DNA of 43,362 nt, from positions 1 through 43,362 of the forward strand of contig NZ_BCTA01000088.1 of the NCBI RefSeq assembly GCF_001570485.1. The letters run 5' to 3'. Positions 7,468-17,481 of this stretch are shown piece after piece. The notes beneath the pieces were generated by a model. That model did no database searches, was not told the origin of the DNA, and saw nothing but the letters and a program-made list of their open reading frames with translations. Source of the stretch: Mycolicibacterium novocastrense (GTDB lineage Bacteria; Actinomycetota; Actinomycetes; Mycobacteriales; Mycobacteriaceae). The stretch's first letter is position 1; every line of letters starts with the position of its first letter. The position numbers and the translations under genes were made by a program.

Positions 7468-8277
7468 GTGAAGCGCTTTTCGCTCCGTGACAAGTTCGAG
7501 GACCTCCCGACAGCGGCTGACGTCAAAGCGCTGAAACCACTCAGCATTATTGGCGGGCTCTACGCGATGACGCTGGACATGCTCGTCGCGATGGTCAAGC
7601 CACCGTTCCAATGGCGCGAGTTCCTCTTCCAAACATGGTTCGTGGCGCGGGTTTCTGTGGTTCCCGCGCTGACGTTGTCGATTCCCCTCGTTGTCCTCAC
7701 GTCATTCACCTTCAACACGTTGCTCAGCGAATTCGGCGCCACCGACTTCTCAGGAACCGGCGCAGCCTTGGGCGCGGTCAACCAGATCGGCCCCTTCGTC
7801 ACCGTTCTCGTCGTCGCGGGTGCGGGCGCTTCGGCGATGTGCGCCGATCTCGGGTCGCGCACCATCCGCGAGGAAGTCGATGCGATGCGGGTCCTGGGGC
7901 TTGACCCGATCCATTCCCTTGTCGTCCCCAGGGTGCTGGCGACGACGACGGTCGCGGTGCTCCTGTCATCTGTCGTGACCGTGAATGGTCTCCTGGGCGC
8001 TTTCTTGTTCTCGGTGTACTTCCAGCACGTGACTCCCGGGTCATTCGTTGCCAGTATGACGCTGATCACGGGTCTCAGCGATGTCCTCGTGTCTCTGGTC
8101 AAGGCCACGCTGTTCGGTTTCGTGGCGGGTCTGATTGCCTGCTACCAAGGCTTGCGGGTGCAAAAAGGCGCGGCCGGTGTGGGTAACGCGGTCAACGAAA
8201 CCGTTGTCATTGCGTTCTTGTTGCTGTTCGTCGTGAATGCCATCGTCACTGCGGTCGGGTTCGAGGTCACGAAATGA
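7468..8277 (+). CDS. yrbEA: YrbEA, Mce-complex permease (MlaE family)
   Basis: This is a 269-residue integral membrane protein beginning at GTG 7468. Hydrophobic segments lie near residues 60-82, 106-124, 152-186, 198-226 and 245-266. The conserved cytoplasmic EEVDAMRVLGLDP segment (135-147) is the MlaE/YrbE coupling signature that contacts the ATPase. With YrbEB it would form the inner-membrane channel of an Mce lipid importer. It is the first gene of the ten-gene Mce operon and follows the PcaG-like gene after 31 nt, so it may be read from the same transcript as the upstream oxygenase genes. Confidence 0.95.
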   Translation: MKRFSLRDKFEDLPTAADVKALKPLSIIGGLYAMTLDMLVAMVKPPFQWREFLFQTWFVARVSVVPALTLSIPLVVLTSFTFNTLLSEFGATDFSGTGAALGAVNQIGPFVTVLVVAGAGASAMCADLGSRTIREEVDAMRVLGLDPIHSLVVPRVLATTTVAVLLSSVVTVNGLLGAFLFSVYFQHVTPGSFVASMTLITGLSDVLVSLVKATLFGFVAGLIACYQGLRVQKGAAGVGNAVNETVVIAFLLLFVVNAIVTAVGFEVTK

Positions 8278-9131
8278 GCGCCGGCGTTGTCTTTCGGCAG
8301 CGGTTTCCACGCACCGCCCGCTCTTTGAGCCAGTGGAGGGCCAAGTGGAGAGGTCTCGGCGATCAGGCTCACTTCTACGGGCAGTCGGTCGCCTCGATCG
8401 TGCAGGCGGTGGGTATTTATCGGGCTGAATTGCTGCGCCAGATCGCCGCGATCGGTCTCGGAGCGGGATCCTTAGCGGTGGTTGGTGGCACCGTGGCGGT
8501 CGTTGCCTTCTTGAACTTATCGACCAGCGGCGCCCTCGCAAGTCAGGCCTACAACCAGATGTCTCAAGTCGGCGTGGAAGCGTTGGCGGGCTTCACCTCT
8601 GCCTTCGTCAACGTTCGGCTGGTAACCCCGGCCAGCTCCGCCTTCGCGTTCGCCGCGACGATCGGTGCTGGTACCACCGCGCAGCTGGGCGCAATGAAAA
8701 TCAACGAGGAGGTCGACGCGCTAGCGGTGATGGGCATCCGGCCCATCGCCTATCTGGCCTCCACCCGTTTGCTCGCCGGCATGATCGTGGTCATTCCACT
8801 GTATTGCGTGGCCTTGTTGATGTCGTTCTTCTCGGTACGGGTCATCACCACCGCTTTTTACGGGCAGGGACCCGGAGTATTCGACCACTACTTCGACACC
8901 TTTCTCAGTCCGCAGGCTGTGTTCTTCTCCTTCGCCGTCACGGTCGCCGAAGTGCTGGTGATCATGTTGATCCACACGTACTACGGACTTAACGCCACCG
9001 GGGGGCCCGCGGGCGTGGGCGAGGCGGTCGGGCGCGCGACCCGGACCTCACTGATCGCGTCTCAAATGGTGATTCTGATGGTCACCCTGGCTCTCTACGG
9101 CCAGACCGGCAACTTCAACTACGCGGGGTGA
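8274..9131 (+). CDS. yrbEB: YrbEB, Mce-complex permease (MlaE family)
   Basis: This is a 285-residue membrane protein whose ATG overlaps the yrbEA stop by 4 nt (ATGA). It carries the same EEVDALAVMGIRPI coupling segment as YrbEA and five or so hydrophobic stretches, with a longer soluble N-terminus of about 40 residues. The GLNATGGPAGVGEAVGRATR region near the end is the conserved YrbEB C-terminal loop. It pairs with YrbEA as the heterodimeric permease. Confidence 0.95.
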   Translation: MSAGVVFRQRFPRTARSLSQWRAKWRGLGDQAHFYGQSVASIVQAVGIYRAELLRQIAAIGLGAGSLAVVGGTVAVVAFLNLSTSGALASQAYNQMSQVGVEALAGFTSAFVNVRLVTPASSAFAFAATIGAGTTAQLGAMKINEEVDALAVMGIRPIAYLASTRLLAGMIVVIPLYCVALLMSFFSVRVITTAFYGQGPGVFDHYFDTFLSPQAVFFSFAVTVAEVLVIMLIHTYYGLNATGGPAGVGEAVGRATRTSLIASQMVILMVTLALYGQTGNFNYAG

Positions 9132-10480
9132 CGCATATGGCAGACGGTATGGGCGCTCGTCGGATCTCCCCTGAATGGTGGGCGATGTTGCTCGTCGTGG
9201 GCATCGTCGCGGCGGTGGTGCTAAGTCTGACCATGTTCAACAGGACGTTCGCCCCAAGCGTGCCGGTGACTCTGACAGCGGACCGCTCCGGTCTGATGCT
9301 GGAGCCCAACTCCCGCGTGAAGATGCGCGGGGTGCAGGTCGGCCGCGTCAGTTCTGTCGGCGGCGGAGACTCGACCCGCATCCAGCTGGACATTGACCCT
9401 GCCCAGATTCAATACATCCCGGCCAACGTCGAGGCGCGAATCCAATCGATATCCCTGTTCGGGGCGAAGTACGTCGACCTCGTCTACCCACCCAATCCAA
9501 GCCCACAGCGACTGTCCGCGGGAGCGGTGCTGAGATCATTGAACGTCGCCACCGAGGTCAACACCGTGTTTCAAAACGCGGTGCAGCTGATCAAGGCGAT
9601 CGACCCGTTCAAGCTGAATGCCGTACTCAGCGCGCTTGCCGAGGGCGTGAGAGGACAGGGCGACAGGATCGGCGAAGCGATCACCGCGAGCAATCAGGTT
9701 CTGCTGCAGCTGAATCCGCGCACAGACACTCTGCGCGAGGACTTCCGCGCGCTCAAAGGTGTCAGCGACACCTACAGCGCCGCGGCAAAGAACATCATCG
9801 ACACCCTGGCCGCCGCGACCACCACCAGCGCGACAGTCACCAGCCATGCCCAGCAACTCGATGCGCTGCTGCTCAACGTAGTGGGGCTGTCGCGCAGCGG
9901 AGTGGACCTGCTAGGGGCCAGCAAAGACAACCTGGTGACTGCGGTCAACCTGCTGGAACCCACGACGAACTTGCTTATGAAGTACAACCCCGAGCTCACC
10001 TGCTTGATCGTCGGCGCCAAGACCACTCTGGACTCCGGCTATGCCGACATGCTTGGCGGAAACGGCAAGTCTCTCATCATGGACGCGGAGCTGTTGCCGG
10101 GATACGACCCGTACCGGTATCCGAAAAACTTGCCCATCAACGCTGCTAAGGGCGGGGAAGGAGGCAAGCCCGGGTGCGGCTCGCTCCCCGACGTCGCCCA
10201 GAACTTCCCGGTGAGACAGCTGATCGCCAACACCGGCTTCGGCACCGGATTGGATTGGCGGCCCAATCCCGGCATCGGATTCCCCGGGTACGCCAACTAC
10301 TTCCCGGTGACTCGGGCGGTCCCCGAACCGCCGAGTATCCGCTACCCGGGCGGCCCGGCGCCCGGTCCCATGCCCTACCCCGGTGCGCCGCCCTACGGCG
10401 CACCGCAGTACGGCCCCGACGGAACGCCCCTATATCCCGGGGTCCCGCCACCGCCGTCACGGGGACCCACACCACCGTGA
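9128..10480 (+). CDS. mceA: MceA, Mce substrate-binding protein
   Basis: This 450-residue protein has an N-terminal transmembrane anchor (about residues 18-37). It is followed by the MlaD/MCE domain (VPVTLTADRSGLMLEPNS onward, with RGVQVGRV) and a long helical MCE-associated region. The C-terminus is rich in proline, tyrosine and glycine (YPGAPPYGAPQYGP). GTG 9128 overlaps the yrbEB stop; ATG 9137 is an equally possible start. Six such proteins form the periplasmic needle that moves hydrophobic molecules through the mycobacterial envelope. The FGAKYVDLVYPPNP segment is typical of the A subunit. Confidence 0.93.
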   Translation: MTHMADGMGARRISPEWWAMLLVVGIVAAVVLSLTMFNRTFAPSVPVTLTADRSGLMLEPNSRVKMRGVQVGRVSSVGGGDSTRIQLDIDPAQIQYIPANVEARIQSISLFGAKYVDLVYPPNPSPQRLSAGAVLRSLNVATEVNTVFQNAVQLIKAIDPFKLNAVLSALAEGVRGQGDRIGEAITASNQVLLQLNPRTDTLREDFRALKGVSDTYSAAAKNIIDTLAAATTTSATVTSHAQQLDALLLNVVGLSRSGVDLLGASKDNLVTAVNLLEPTTNLLMKYNPELTCLIVGAKTTLDSGYADMLGGNGKSLIMDAELLPGYDPYRYPKNLPINAAKGGEGGKPGCGSLPDVAQNFPVRQLIANTGFGTGLDWRPNPGIGFPGYANYFPVTRAVPEPPSIRYPGGPAPGPMPYPGAPPYGAPQYGPDGTPLYPGVPPPPSRGPTPP

Positions 10481-10538
10481 CCGCCCGCCACGCAAATGGT
10501 TCGAAACATACCCGCAGATGTCGGAGGGGAGCTTAGCC

Positions 10539-11567
10539 GTGACCAATAGAGTGTCGGCTGTCTTGTGGCGCCTCGGCATCTTCGTGCTCGTGTGCGCTCT
10601 GGGTGCATTTGCCCTCTTTGCCGTCTTCGCACAGCTGCGCTTCGAGCGCGAACAGACCTATACCGCTGTCTTCACCAACGTCAGCGGACTGGAGAGCGAG
10701 GATTTCGTCCGCATCGCCGGTGTGGAGGTCGGCAAGGTCCAAACCATCACAGTCCGCGATGACTCGACGGTGCAGGTCGAGTTCGGGGCCGACGACTCGG
10801 TGGTACTCACCGACGGCAGCCGCGCTGTCATCAAATACGACAACCTGATCGGAGACCGCTACCTGGCGATCGAGGAAGGCGCGGGCGGGACCAAGAAACT
10901 GCGGCCCGGCGACACAATTCCGTTGAATCGCACCGCGCCGGCACTGGATCTGGACGCCGTGATCGGTGGGTTCCGGCCGCTGTTCCGCGCCCTGGACCCC
11001 ACACAGGTCAACGCTCTCACCAGCCAACTCATCGCAGCTTTTCAGGGTCAAGGCGCCACGATCGGTTCCATACTGGCTCAGACTGCAGCGCTGACGAACA
11101 CTCTGGCCGACCGAGACGAGCTGATCGGGCAAACCATCGTCAACTTGAACGCGGTGCTGGGATCGCTGGGCGAGCACAGCGAGCAATTCGGCAAGGCTGT
11201 CGACTCGCTGTCGCAGCTCGTGCACGGGCTGCAAGCCCGCAAGCAGGACATCAGCAACGGAGTGGCCTATGCCAACGAGGCTGCCCGGTCGATCGCCGAC
11301 CTTCTCGCACAAGCCCGACCACCGCTGCAGAAAACTGTGCACGAGACCGATCGCACCGCGACCGCTGTGCTCGCAGATCGTGACTACTTCGACAACCTCC
11401 TCAATACATTGCCTGATGCCTACCGAGTACTGCTGCGGCAAGGGCTCTACGGCAACTACTTCGCCTTCTACCTGTGCGATCTGCTGCTGAAAGTGAATGG
11501 AAAGGGCGGACAACCCGTGTACATCAAGCTAGTCGGACAAAGTAGCGGCAGGTGCACACCCCAATGA
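10539..11567 (+). CDS. mceB: MceB, Mce complex protein
   Basis: GTG 10539 is chosen because GGAGGGGA at 10523-10530 sits 8 nt upstream; it yields 342 residues, the usual MceB size. The in-frame ATG 10518 lies before that site. The domain order is an N-terminal anchor (VSAVLWRLGIFVLVCALGAF), the MCE domain with GLESEDFVRIAGVEVGKV and YDNLIGDRYLAIEEG, then a helical region ending in the conserved FYLCDLLLKVNGKGG segment with cysteines. It is translationally linked to mceC by an ATGA overlap. Confidence 0.93.
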   Translation: MTNRVSAVLWRLGIFVLVCALGAFALFAVFAQLRFEREQTYTAVFTNVSGLESEDFVRIAGVEVGKVQTITVRDDSTVQVEFGADDSVVLTDGSRAVIKYDNLIGDRYLAIEEGAGGTKKLRPGDTIPLNRTAPALDLDAVIGGFRPLFRALDPTQVNALTSQLIAAFQGQGATIGSILAQTAALTNTLADRDELIGQTIVNLNAVLGSLGEHSEQFGKAVDSLSQLVHGLQARKQDISNGVAYANEAARSIADLLAQARPPLQKTVHETDRTATAVLADRDYFDNLLNTLPDAYRVLLRQGLYGNYFAFYLCDLLLKVNGKGGQPVYIKLVGQSSGRCTPQ

Positions 11568-12892
11568 AGCCGTTCGCGGAGCGCAACTTCGTTCTCATGG
11601 GAACCATCGGTGTATTGGCCACCGCCGTGCTCGTAGTCGGCGCGCTCAACTACAACAAGCTGCCGTTCGTCTCCTCCGGCAAGACCTATTCGGCGTATTT
11701 CGACGAGGCTGGTGGACTGACCACTGGAGCCCCGGTGCGGGTGTCGGGCGCTCCCGCCGGCCAAGTCGAGAGCATCACGCTCGACGGGCAGTGGGTACTG
11801 GTCAAGTTCACGGTGGCCGACGGTATCCGGCTGGGGGACCGCAGCGAGGCGTCGATCAAGACGACCAGTGTGCTTGGCAATAAGGTCCTCGATCTCACGA
11901 CCCGCGGCGCGGGGACACTCTCCGGCGCCATCCCTGTCGAGCGGACGACCTCACCGTATCAATTGCCGGACGCCCTCGGAGACCTTACGACTACCATCAG
12001 CGGGCTCGACACCGAGCAACTGTCAACGTCGTTAACAGTGCTGTCCCAGACGCTCCAAGACACCCCCGATGACCTGCGCCTCGCCGTCGCGGGCGTCGCC
12101 CGCTTCTCGGAAACCCTCAACCAGCGCGATGCCAAGCTGCGCGAACTGCTCGCGAACGCCGCCAAGGCCACCACCGTCCTGGGCGAACGCACCAACGACA
12201 TCGTGCGCCTGATCTCCGACACCAATGCGTTGTTGGCGCAGCTGCGCTCCCAAAGCGCTGCGCTGGACGAAATCTCGACCAACATCTCCCAGCTGAGTCG
12301 ACAACTCGCTGGCTTCATCGCGGAAAACAAGACGACGCTCAAACCCGCCCTCGACAAGCTCAACGGGGTTCTCGAGATCCTCGACAACCGGAAGATCCAG
12401 ATCCAAGAGTCCATCAAAGGGCTGGCGGCCTATGCGATGCAGTTCGGCGAGACTGTCGCAGCCGGCCCGTTCTTCAACGCCTACCTCGCCAACCTAGTGC
12501 CCGGACAGTTCATTCAACCGTTCGTCGATGCGGCATTCTCCGATCTCGGTCTGGATCCCAACGTGCTGCTACCTTCCGAGCGCGACGACCCCCAGGTGGG
12601 CCAGCCCGGCACCCCGGCACTGCCGATTCCCTATCCGAGGACCGGCCAGGGTGGCGACCCCAAACTGACGCTGCCCGACGCGATCACCGGAAACCCGGGC
12701 GATCCCCGCTACCCGTACCGCGAACCCGTACCGGCCCCTCCGCCAGGTGGACCCCCACCAGGTCCGCCGGCATCCCCACCAGCCGATCAGCACGGTCCAC
12801 AGCCGCCCACCCCAAGCCCGGTCTTCGTGCCGGCGCCCGGCGAAGTCGCGCCCGGACCAACAGATTCCTCGATTCCCCAAGGCAGACGATGA
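11564..12892 (+). CDS. mceC: MceC, Mce complex protein
   Basis: ATG 11564 overlaps the mceB stop (ATGA); a GTG four codons upstream is also in frame. The 442-residue product has the anchor FVLMGTIGVLATAVLVVGAL, the MCE domain with GLTTGAPVRVSGAPAGQV and a SVLGNKVLDLTTRG strand pair, then a helical region. The tail from about residue 330 onward is very rich in proline (PAPPPGGPPPGPPASPP), as is usual for C subunits. Confidence 0.93.
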   Translation: MKPFAERNFVLMGTIGVLATAVLVVGALNYNKLPFVSSGKTYSAYFDEAGGLTTGAPVRVSGAPAGQVESITLDGQWVLVKFTVADGIRLGDRSEASIKTTSVLGNKVLDLTTRGAGTLSGAIPVERTTSPYQLPDALGDLTTTISGLDTEQLSTSLTVLSQTLQDTPDDLRLAVAGVARFSETLNQRDAKLRELLANAAKATTVLGERTNDIVRLISDTNALLAQLRSQSAALDEISTNISQLSRQLAGFIAENKTTLKPALDKLNGVLEILDNRKIQIQESIKGLAAYAMQFGETVAAGPFFNAYLANLVPGQFIQPFVDAAFSDLGLDPNVLLPSERDDPQVGQPGTPALPIPYPRTGQGGDPKLTLPDAITGNPGDPRYPYREPVPAPPPGGPPPGPPASPPADQHGPQPPTPSPVFVPAPGEVAPGPTDSSIPQGRR

Positions 12893-14238
12893 CGAACTCT
12901 CGGACCAAGCTCGGATTGGCAATCGTTTTGGTCAGCCTCATCGTGGGCGGGGCGGTTGCGGTGACGCGTGCGGCACGCGAGGTCGATCGAGTGCACGTCG
13001 TCGCCTACTTCGACAACAGCAACGGGGTGTTCGTCGGCGATGATGTCCGCATCAAGGGCGTTCGCGTAGGCGGGATCGACGCCATCGACCCGCAGCCCAC
13101 ACAAGTCAAGATCGCCTTCTGGTTCGACGCCAAATACGCGGTGCCCGCCGATGCCAAAGCCGTGATCCTGTCGCCGACCCTGGTGACCTCCCGCGCCATC
13201 CAATTGACGCCCGGCTACACCGGTGGCCCGACGCTGCAGGACAACGCCACCATCCCCAGGGAACGCACCGCTGTTCCAGTGGAGTTCGACGAAGTCCGCC
13301 AACAGCTCGAACGGCTGACGACACTGCTGCAGCCCACCGAGCCCGGCGGAGTCAGCACGCTGGGCGCCCTGGTCAACACCGCCGCCGACAACTTGCGCGG
13401 CCAAGGCCCGGCAATACGCGACGCCATCATCAAGTTGTCCCAGTCGGTGTCCGCGCTAGCCGATCACAGCCCGGACATCTTCACCAGCGTCAAGAATCTT
13501 TCGACACTCGTGTCTGCGCTGCAGGACAGCACCGTCCTGATACGTCAGCTGAATCAGAACCTCGCGTCGGTCACCGGGCTACTGACCAACAACCCGACCG
13601 AAGTCGGGGATGCGGTGAAGAATCTCAATGACGTGGTGAGCGACCTGACGGCCTTCGTCGCCGCAAACCGCGAGACGATCGGCGCCACGTCGGACAAGTT
13701 GACGTCGGTCTCACAGGCACTGACGGACAGCACCGACGACATCAAACAGCTGCTGCATATCGCGCCGACGACGTTGTCCAACGCCGCCAACCTCTACAAG
13801 CCCGCCCAGGGCACGCTCACCGGAGTCCTCAACGTCGCCAACTTCTCGGATCCGATCACCTTTCTGTGCGGCGCAGTACAGGCCGCCTCGCGACTGAACA
13901 ACGAACAGTCGGCGAAGTTATGTGTGCAGTACTTGGCGCCGATCATCAAGAACCGCCAATACAACTTCCCCCCGATCGGGGTGAACCCCTTTGTCCAGGC
14001 CAGCGCCCGGCCGAATGAAGTCACCTACAGTGAGGACTGGATGCGCCCGGATTACATTCCGCCGCAGCCGACGTCGCCGCTCGGCGCAACGGCCTCCGAC
14101 CCGAATCCGCCGCCACCGCTTGCCGGGCCAGCGCTGCCAGCCGAAGCCCCGGTGCCGGTTCCCGGCCCGTCGGATCAGCAGACCGATCCGGCCGCCGGGC
14201 TGCCCGGCATGATGATTCCGCCCGGGGGCGGCTCATGA
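12889..14238 (+). CDS. mceD: MceD, Mce complex protein
   Basis: This 449-residue protein has an ATGA overlap with mceC. It has an N-terminal anchor (LGLAIVLVSLIVGGAVAV), the MCE domain with GVFVGDDVRIKGVRVGGI, and the D-type segment SPTLVTSRAIQLTPGYTGG. Long predicted helices follow, then a proline-rich tail from about residue 380. Its role is as one of six periplasmic ring subunits. Confidence 0.93.
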   Translation: MTNSRTKLGLAIVLVSLIVGGAVAVTRAAREVDRVHVVAYFDNSNGVFVGDDVRIKGVRVGGIDAIDPQPTQVKIAFWFDAKYAVPADAKAVILSPTLVTSRAIQLTPGYTGGPTLQDNATIPRERTAVPVEFDEVRQQLERLTTLLQPTEPGGVSTLGALVNTAADNLRGQGPAIRDAIIKLSQSVSALADHSPDIFTSVKNLSTLVSALQDSTVLIRQLNQNLASVTGLLTNNPTEVGDAVKNLNDVVSDLTAFVAANRETIGATSDKLTSVSQALTDSTDDIKQLLHIAPTTLSNAANLYKPAQGTLTGVLNVANFSDPITFLCGAVQAASRLNNEQSAKLCVQYLAPIIKNRQYNFPPIGVNPFVQASARPNEVTYSEDWMRPDYIPPQPTSPLGATASDPNPPPPLAGPALPAEAPVPVPGPSDQQTDPAAGLPGMMIPPGGGS

Positions 14239-15374
14239 CGAGGAAGCGCTGCGTTCGCGCCGGCGCAGTGATCGTGATCGCACTGACCATCGCCGCGCTG
14301 TCGGGATGCGGTTTTCGCGGCCTGAACTCCTTTCGGCTGCCCGGGACGCAAGGCAACGGGAAGGGCTCCTACACGATCCAGGCCGAAATGCCCGATGTCG
14401 AAAATCTGCAGCCGAACTCGCGTGTCCGAGTGGGCGACGTCAATGTGGGCACCGTCACGAAGATCGAGCGTCGAGGCTGGCATGCGCTGCTCACGCTCGC
14501 ACTCAATGGCGACGTCGATCTTCCCGCCAACTCGACCGTGTCGCTGGGTCAAACCAGCCTGCTGGGCTCACTGCACATCGAGTTGGCACCCCCCACCGAT
14601 GTTCGCCCGGCGGGAAAACTTCGGGCCGGTTCGCTGATCCCGCTGACCTCGGCTGGGGCCTACCCGTCCACCGAACAGACCCTGGCGTCGGTATCCCTCC
14701 TGCTCAACGGCGGCGGAGTGGGGCAAGTACAGGACATCACCGCAGCAATCACGTCCGCGCTCGGAGGCCGGGAAGAGGAATTCCGCAGCCTGCTCACACA
14801 GCTGGACACCTTCACCGCCAACGTCAACGGTCAAATCGGCGACATCATCGCGGCCACCGAAAGCCTCAACAATCTGGTCGCACAGTTCGCGGCACAAAAA
14901 CCAGTCATCGACAAGGCCCTCGAAACGATTCCCGACGCGCTTGCGGTCATCAACGCCGAACGCGACCAGCTCGTGGAGGCGGTCGACCAGCTCGGCAAAT
15001 TCAGCGCGCTGGCCGCCGACTCAGTCAACCAGTCCCAAGAGTCGTTGATCCAAATCCTGAACGACCTGGGACCCGTGCTGGAATCACTGGCGAACGCCGG
15101 TCCCGCGCTCACCCGTTCACTGAACTTGTTCACCACGGTTCCGTTCGTGAAAGACAACCTCACCAAGTGGTGGCGCGGTGATTACGCCAACATCACCACC
15201 ATCGTCGACTTGACATTGAGTCGCATCGACGCGGCGCTGTTTACCGGTACCCGGTTCGAAGGCAAGCTCACCGAACTGGAACTGCAGTGGGGCCGAACGA
15301 TCGGGCAACTGCCCAGCCCCTACACCGCGCGAAATCCGCTGATCGTCCCCTACCGGTTGGACCAAGGACCGTAA
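14235..15374 (+). CDS. mceE: MceE, Mce-family lipoprotein
   Basis: This 379-residue protein has an ATGA overlap with mceD. A lipoprotein signal ends in the lipobox L22-S-G-C25, so C25 should be lipidated; this is the hallmark of MceE subunits. The MCE domain shows VENLQPNSRVRVGDVNVGTV and the QTSLLGSLHIELAPP segment. Helices follow up to the WWRGDYANI block near the C-terminus. No proline-rich tail is present, again usual for E. Confidence 0.94.
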   Translation: MTRKRCVRAGAVIVIALTIAALSGCGFRGLNSFRLPGTQGNGKGSYTIQAEMPDVENLQPNSRVRVGDVNVGTVTKIERRGWHALLTLALNGDVDLPANSTVSLGQTSLLGSLHIELAPPTDVRPAGKLRAGSLIPLTSAGAYPSTEQTLASVSLLLNGGGVGQVQDITAAITSALGGREEEFRSLLTQLDTFTANVNGQIGDIIAATESLNNLVAQFAAQKPVIDKALETIPDALAVINAERDQLVEAVDQLGKFSALAADSVNQSQESLIQILNDLGPVLESLANAGPALTRSLNLFTTVPFVKDNLTKWWRGDYANITTIVDLTLSRIDAALFTGTRFEGKLTELELQWGRTIGQLPSPYTARNPLIVPYRLDQGP

Positions 15375-16834
15375 TGTACCTGAGTAAACGAGTCCGGTTG
15401 CAGCTGGCCGTGTTTGGAGTGGTGACACTGTTGGCCGGTGGAAGCATGGCCTTCTACTACCTTCGGCTGCCGAGTCTGCTCTTCGGTGTCGGCCGCTATC
15501 AGGTCACCATGAAGCTTCAGGACGCAGCAAGCCTGTACGACAACGCCAACGTGACCTACCGGGGCACGACGGTGGGCCGGGTCGCAGATGTCCGCCTCAG
15601 TGACACCGGAGTCGACGCGGTGCTGTCGCTGCAGTCAGACATCAAGATCCCGGCCGACCTCGACGCTCACGTGGGCAGCCAGACCGCGGTCGGCGAGTTG
15701 TTCGTCGACCTCGTCCCGCGAAGCGGTGACGGTGCGCTGCTGGCGAACGGCGACGTGATATCGGCCGACCGCACCTCGGTCCCTCCCGACATCAACGCAC
15801 TGCTGCGCGCGGTCAACACCGGTGTTGAGGCGATCCCGCGTGACAACCTCAAAACGGTGATCGACGAGTCCTACACGGCTTTCGGTGGCCTGGGCCCCGA
15901 GCTTTCCCGGCTGACCCGGGGTGCCACCACGCTGGCCATCGATGCGCGCAACAACCTGCCCGCACTGACCACCCTCATCGACGAGGCCAAACCCTTCTTG
16001 GATACCCAGACCGAAACCTCCGACTCCATCCAGACCTGGGCGGCCAACCTCGCTCAAATCACCAATCAGCTGCAGCTGCACGATGATTCGGTGCAGGGCT
16101 TACTGGTCAACGGACCCCCCGCCGCTGACCAGGTACGTCAGCTGTTTGACCGGGTACGGCCCACCCTGCCTATCCTGCTGGCGAATCTGGTCAGCCTCGG
16201 GCAAGTGGGACTGACCTATCAACCCAACCTCGAGCAGATTCTCGCCCTGTTCCCGATCGAGATCGCCGGCCTCCAGGGTGCCGCGCTGGCCAACCGAAAC
16301 ACCAAACAGGATTACAAAGGTGTGTTCTTGTCCTTCAACCTGAACCTCAACGTGCCCCCGCCGTGCAGAACGGGATACCTACCCGCCCAGCAGCAACGCG
16401 CACCGTCTGAAGTGGATTACCCACCGAAGCCGGCCGGTGACTTGTACTGCCGGATACCACAGGAATCCGGCCTCACGAACGTCCGCGGGGCTCGCAACCT
16501 GCCCTGTGTGACTCGGCCGGGAAAGCGCGCGCCGACGGTGAAGATGTGCGAAAGCGACGAAAATTACGTACCACTCAACGACGGCACCAACTGGAAAGGC
16601 GATCCGAACGCGACGCTGTCCGGTCAGGCGGTTCCGCAGCTGCCGCCAGGAACGCCACCGCCCACCCCCGTGCCGGCGACCGCCCCGATTCCGGTCGCCG
16701 AGTACGACCCGAGCACAGGCAGCTACATCGGACCGGATGGAAAACAGTACAGGCAGGCGGATTTGGGCCGGAATGCTGCCGGGGACCAGACCTGGCAGGA
16801 CATGCTGCTTCCGCCAAAGGACGGTGAACGGTGA
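15374..16834 (+). CDS. mceF: MceF, Mce complex protein
   Basis: ATG 15374 shares its A with the mceE TAA stop. The product is 486 residues. Features in order are an N-terminal anchor (LQLAVFGVVTLLAGGSMAFYY), the MCE domain with SLYDNANVTYRGTTVGRV and the SQTAVGELFVDLVPRSG segment, and a long helical part. A cysteine-containing C-terminal domain (PPCRTGYLP, DLYCRIPQES, NLPCVTRPG) is followed by an extended proline-rich end with YDPSTGSYIGPDGKQY. This matches the F subunit, which closes the operon's mce genes. Confidence 0.93.
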   Translation: MYLSKRVRLQLAVFGVVTLLAGGSMAFYYLRLPSLLFGVGRYQVTMKLQDAASLYDNANVTYRGTTVGRVADVRLSDTGVDAVLSLQSDIKIPADLDAHVGSQTAVGELFVDLVPRSGDGALLANGDVISADRTSVPPDINALLRAVNTGVEAIPRDNLKTVIDESYTAFGGLGPELSRLTRGATTLAIDARNNLPALTTLIDEAKPFLDTQTETSDSIQTWAANLAQITNQLQLHDDSVQGLLVNGPPAADQVRQLFDRVRPTLPILLANLVSLGQVGLTYQPNLEQILALFPIEIAGLQGAALANRNTKQDYKGVFLSFNLNLNVPPPCRTGYLPAQQQRAPSEVDYPPKPAGDLYCRIPQESGLTNVRGARNLPCVTRPGKRAPTVKMCESDENYVPLNDGTNWKGDPNATLSGQAVPQLPPGTPPPTPVPATAPIPVAEYDPSTGSYIGPDGKQYRQADLGRNAAGDQTWQDMLLPPKDGER

Positions 16835-17481
16835 CCATCGACACCGCGGACGACCCGGCCCGCGACGATCCCACACCGAGTATGACGGCCCCTGATGACA
16901 CCCTCGATGTCGGTCCGGCCGAAGCCGCCGACGGCGGGGACCCCGAAGTCGCCAACGGAAAACAACATGGGGACACCGCGCCCCCCTCGCGAACCCCGAT
17001 GCCGCCGCAGCGACTAGCGCTTGTGATGGGGTTGCTGGCGGCCGTGACGATGGCCGCACTGACCAGTTGGCTGGGCTACCAGGCCCGCCAAACGCATGAG
17101 TCCTCCGAACAACGGCAGCTGTTTGTTCAGGTCGGACGTCAAGGAGCACTGAATCTAACCACGATCGACTGGCAGCACGCCGATGCCGACACTAAGCGCA
17201 TTCTCGACTCGGCGACTGGCACGTTCTACGACGAGTTCTCCCAGCGGTCACAACCATTCATCGACGTGGTCAACAAAGTGAAGTCCAAATCGGTCGGCAC
17301 CATTACTGAGGCGGGCTTGGAGTCCCAGTCTCATGACACGGCCCAAGTGCTGGTCGCGGTCAGCGTGAAGACCACTGTCGGCGGTGGACCCGAACAGGAA
17401 CCCCGAGCATGGCGAATGCGCGTCACGGTGCAGAAAGTTGGCAACGATGTGAAGGTCGCCGACGTGGAGTTCGTGCCGTGA
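16831..17481 (+). CDS. Mce-associated membrane protein (Mas), first copy
   Basis: This 216-residue protein starts at GTG 16831, overlapping the mceF stop (GTGA). It has a disordered acidic N-terminus of about 65 residues, one transmembrane helix (LALVMGLLAAVTMAALTSWL), and a periplasmic alpha/beta domain ending in VADVEFVP. Proteins of this plan follow mce operons and are thought to stabilise the Mce complex. They share a fold class with SnoaL/NTF2-like domains, but no catalytic residues are expected. Confidence 0.88.
   Translation: MTIDTADDPARDDPTPSMTAPDDTLDVGPAEAADGGDPEVANGKQHGDTAPPSRTPMPPQRLALVMGLLAAVTMAALTSWLGYQARQTHESSEQRQLFVQVGRQGALNLTTIDWQHADADTKRILDSATGTFYDEFSQRSQPFIDVVNKVKSKSVGTITEAGLESQSHDTAQVLVAVSVKTTVGGGPEQEPRAWRMRVTVQKVGNDVKVADVEFVP

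Noticed and set aside
10533..11513. 326-codon minus-strand frame
   Set aside because: It is fully antisense to mceB, which has the full MCE domain structure and overlaps its neighbours properly.
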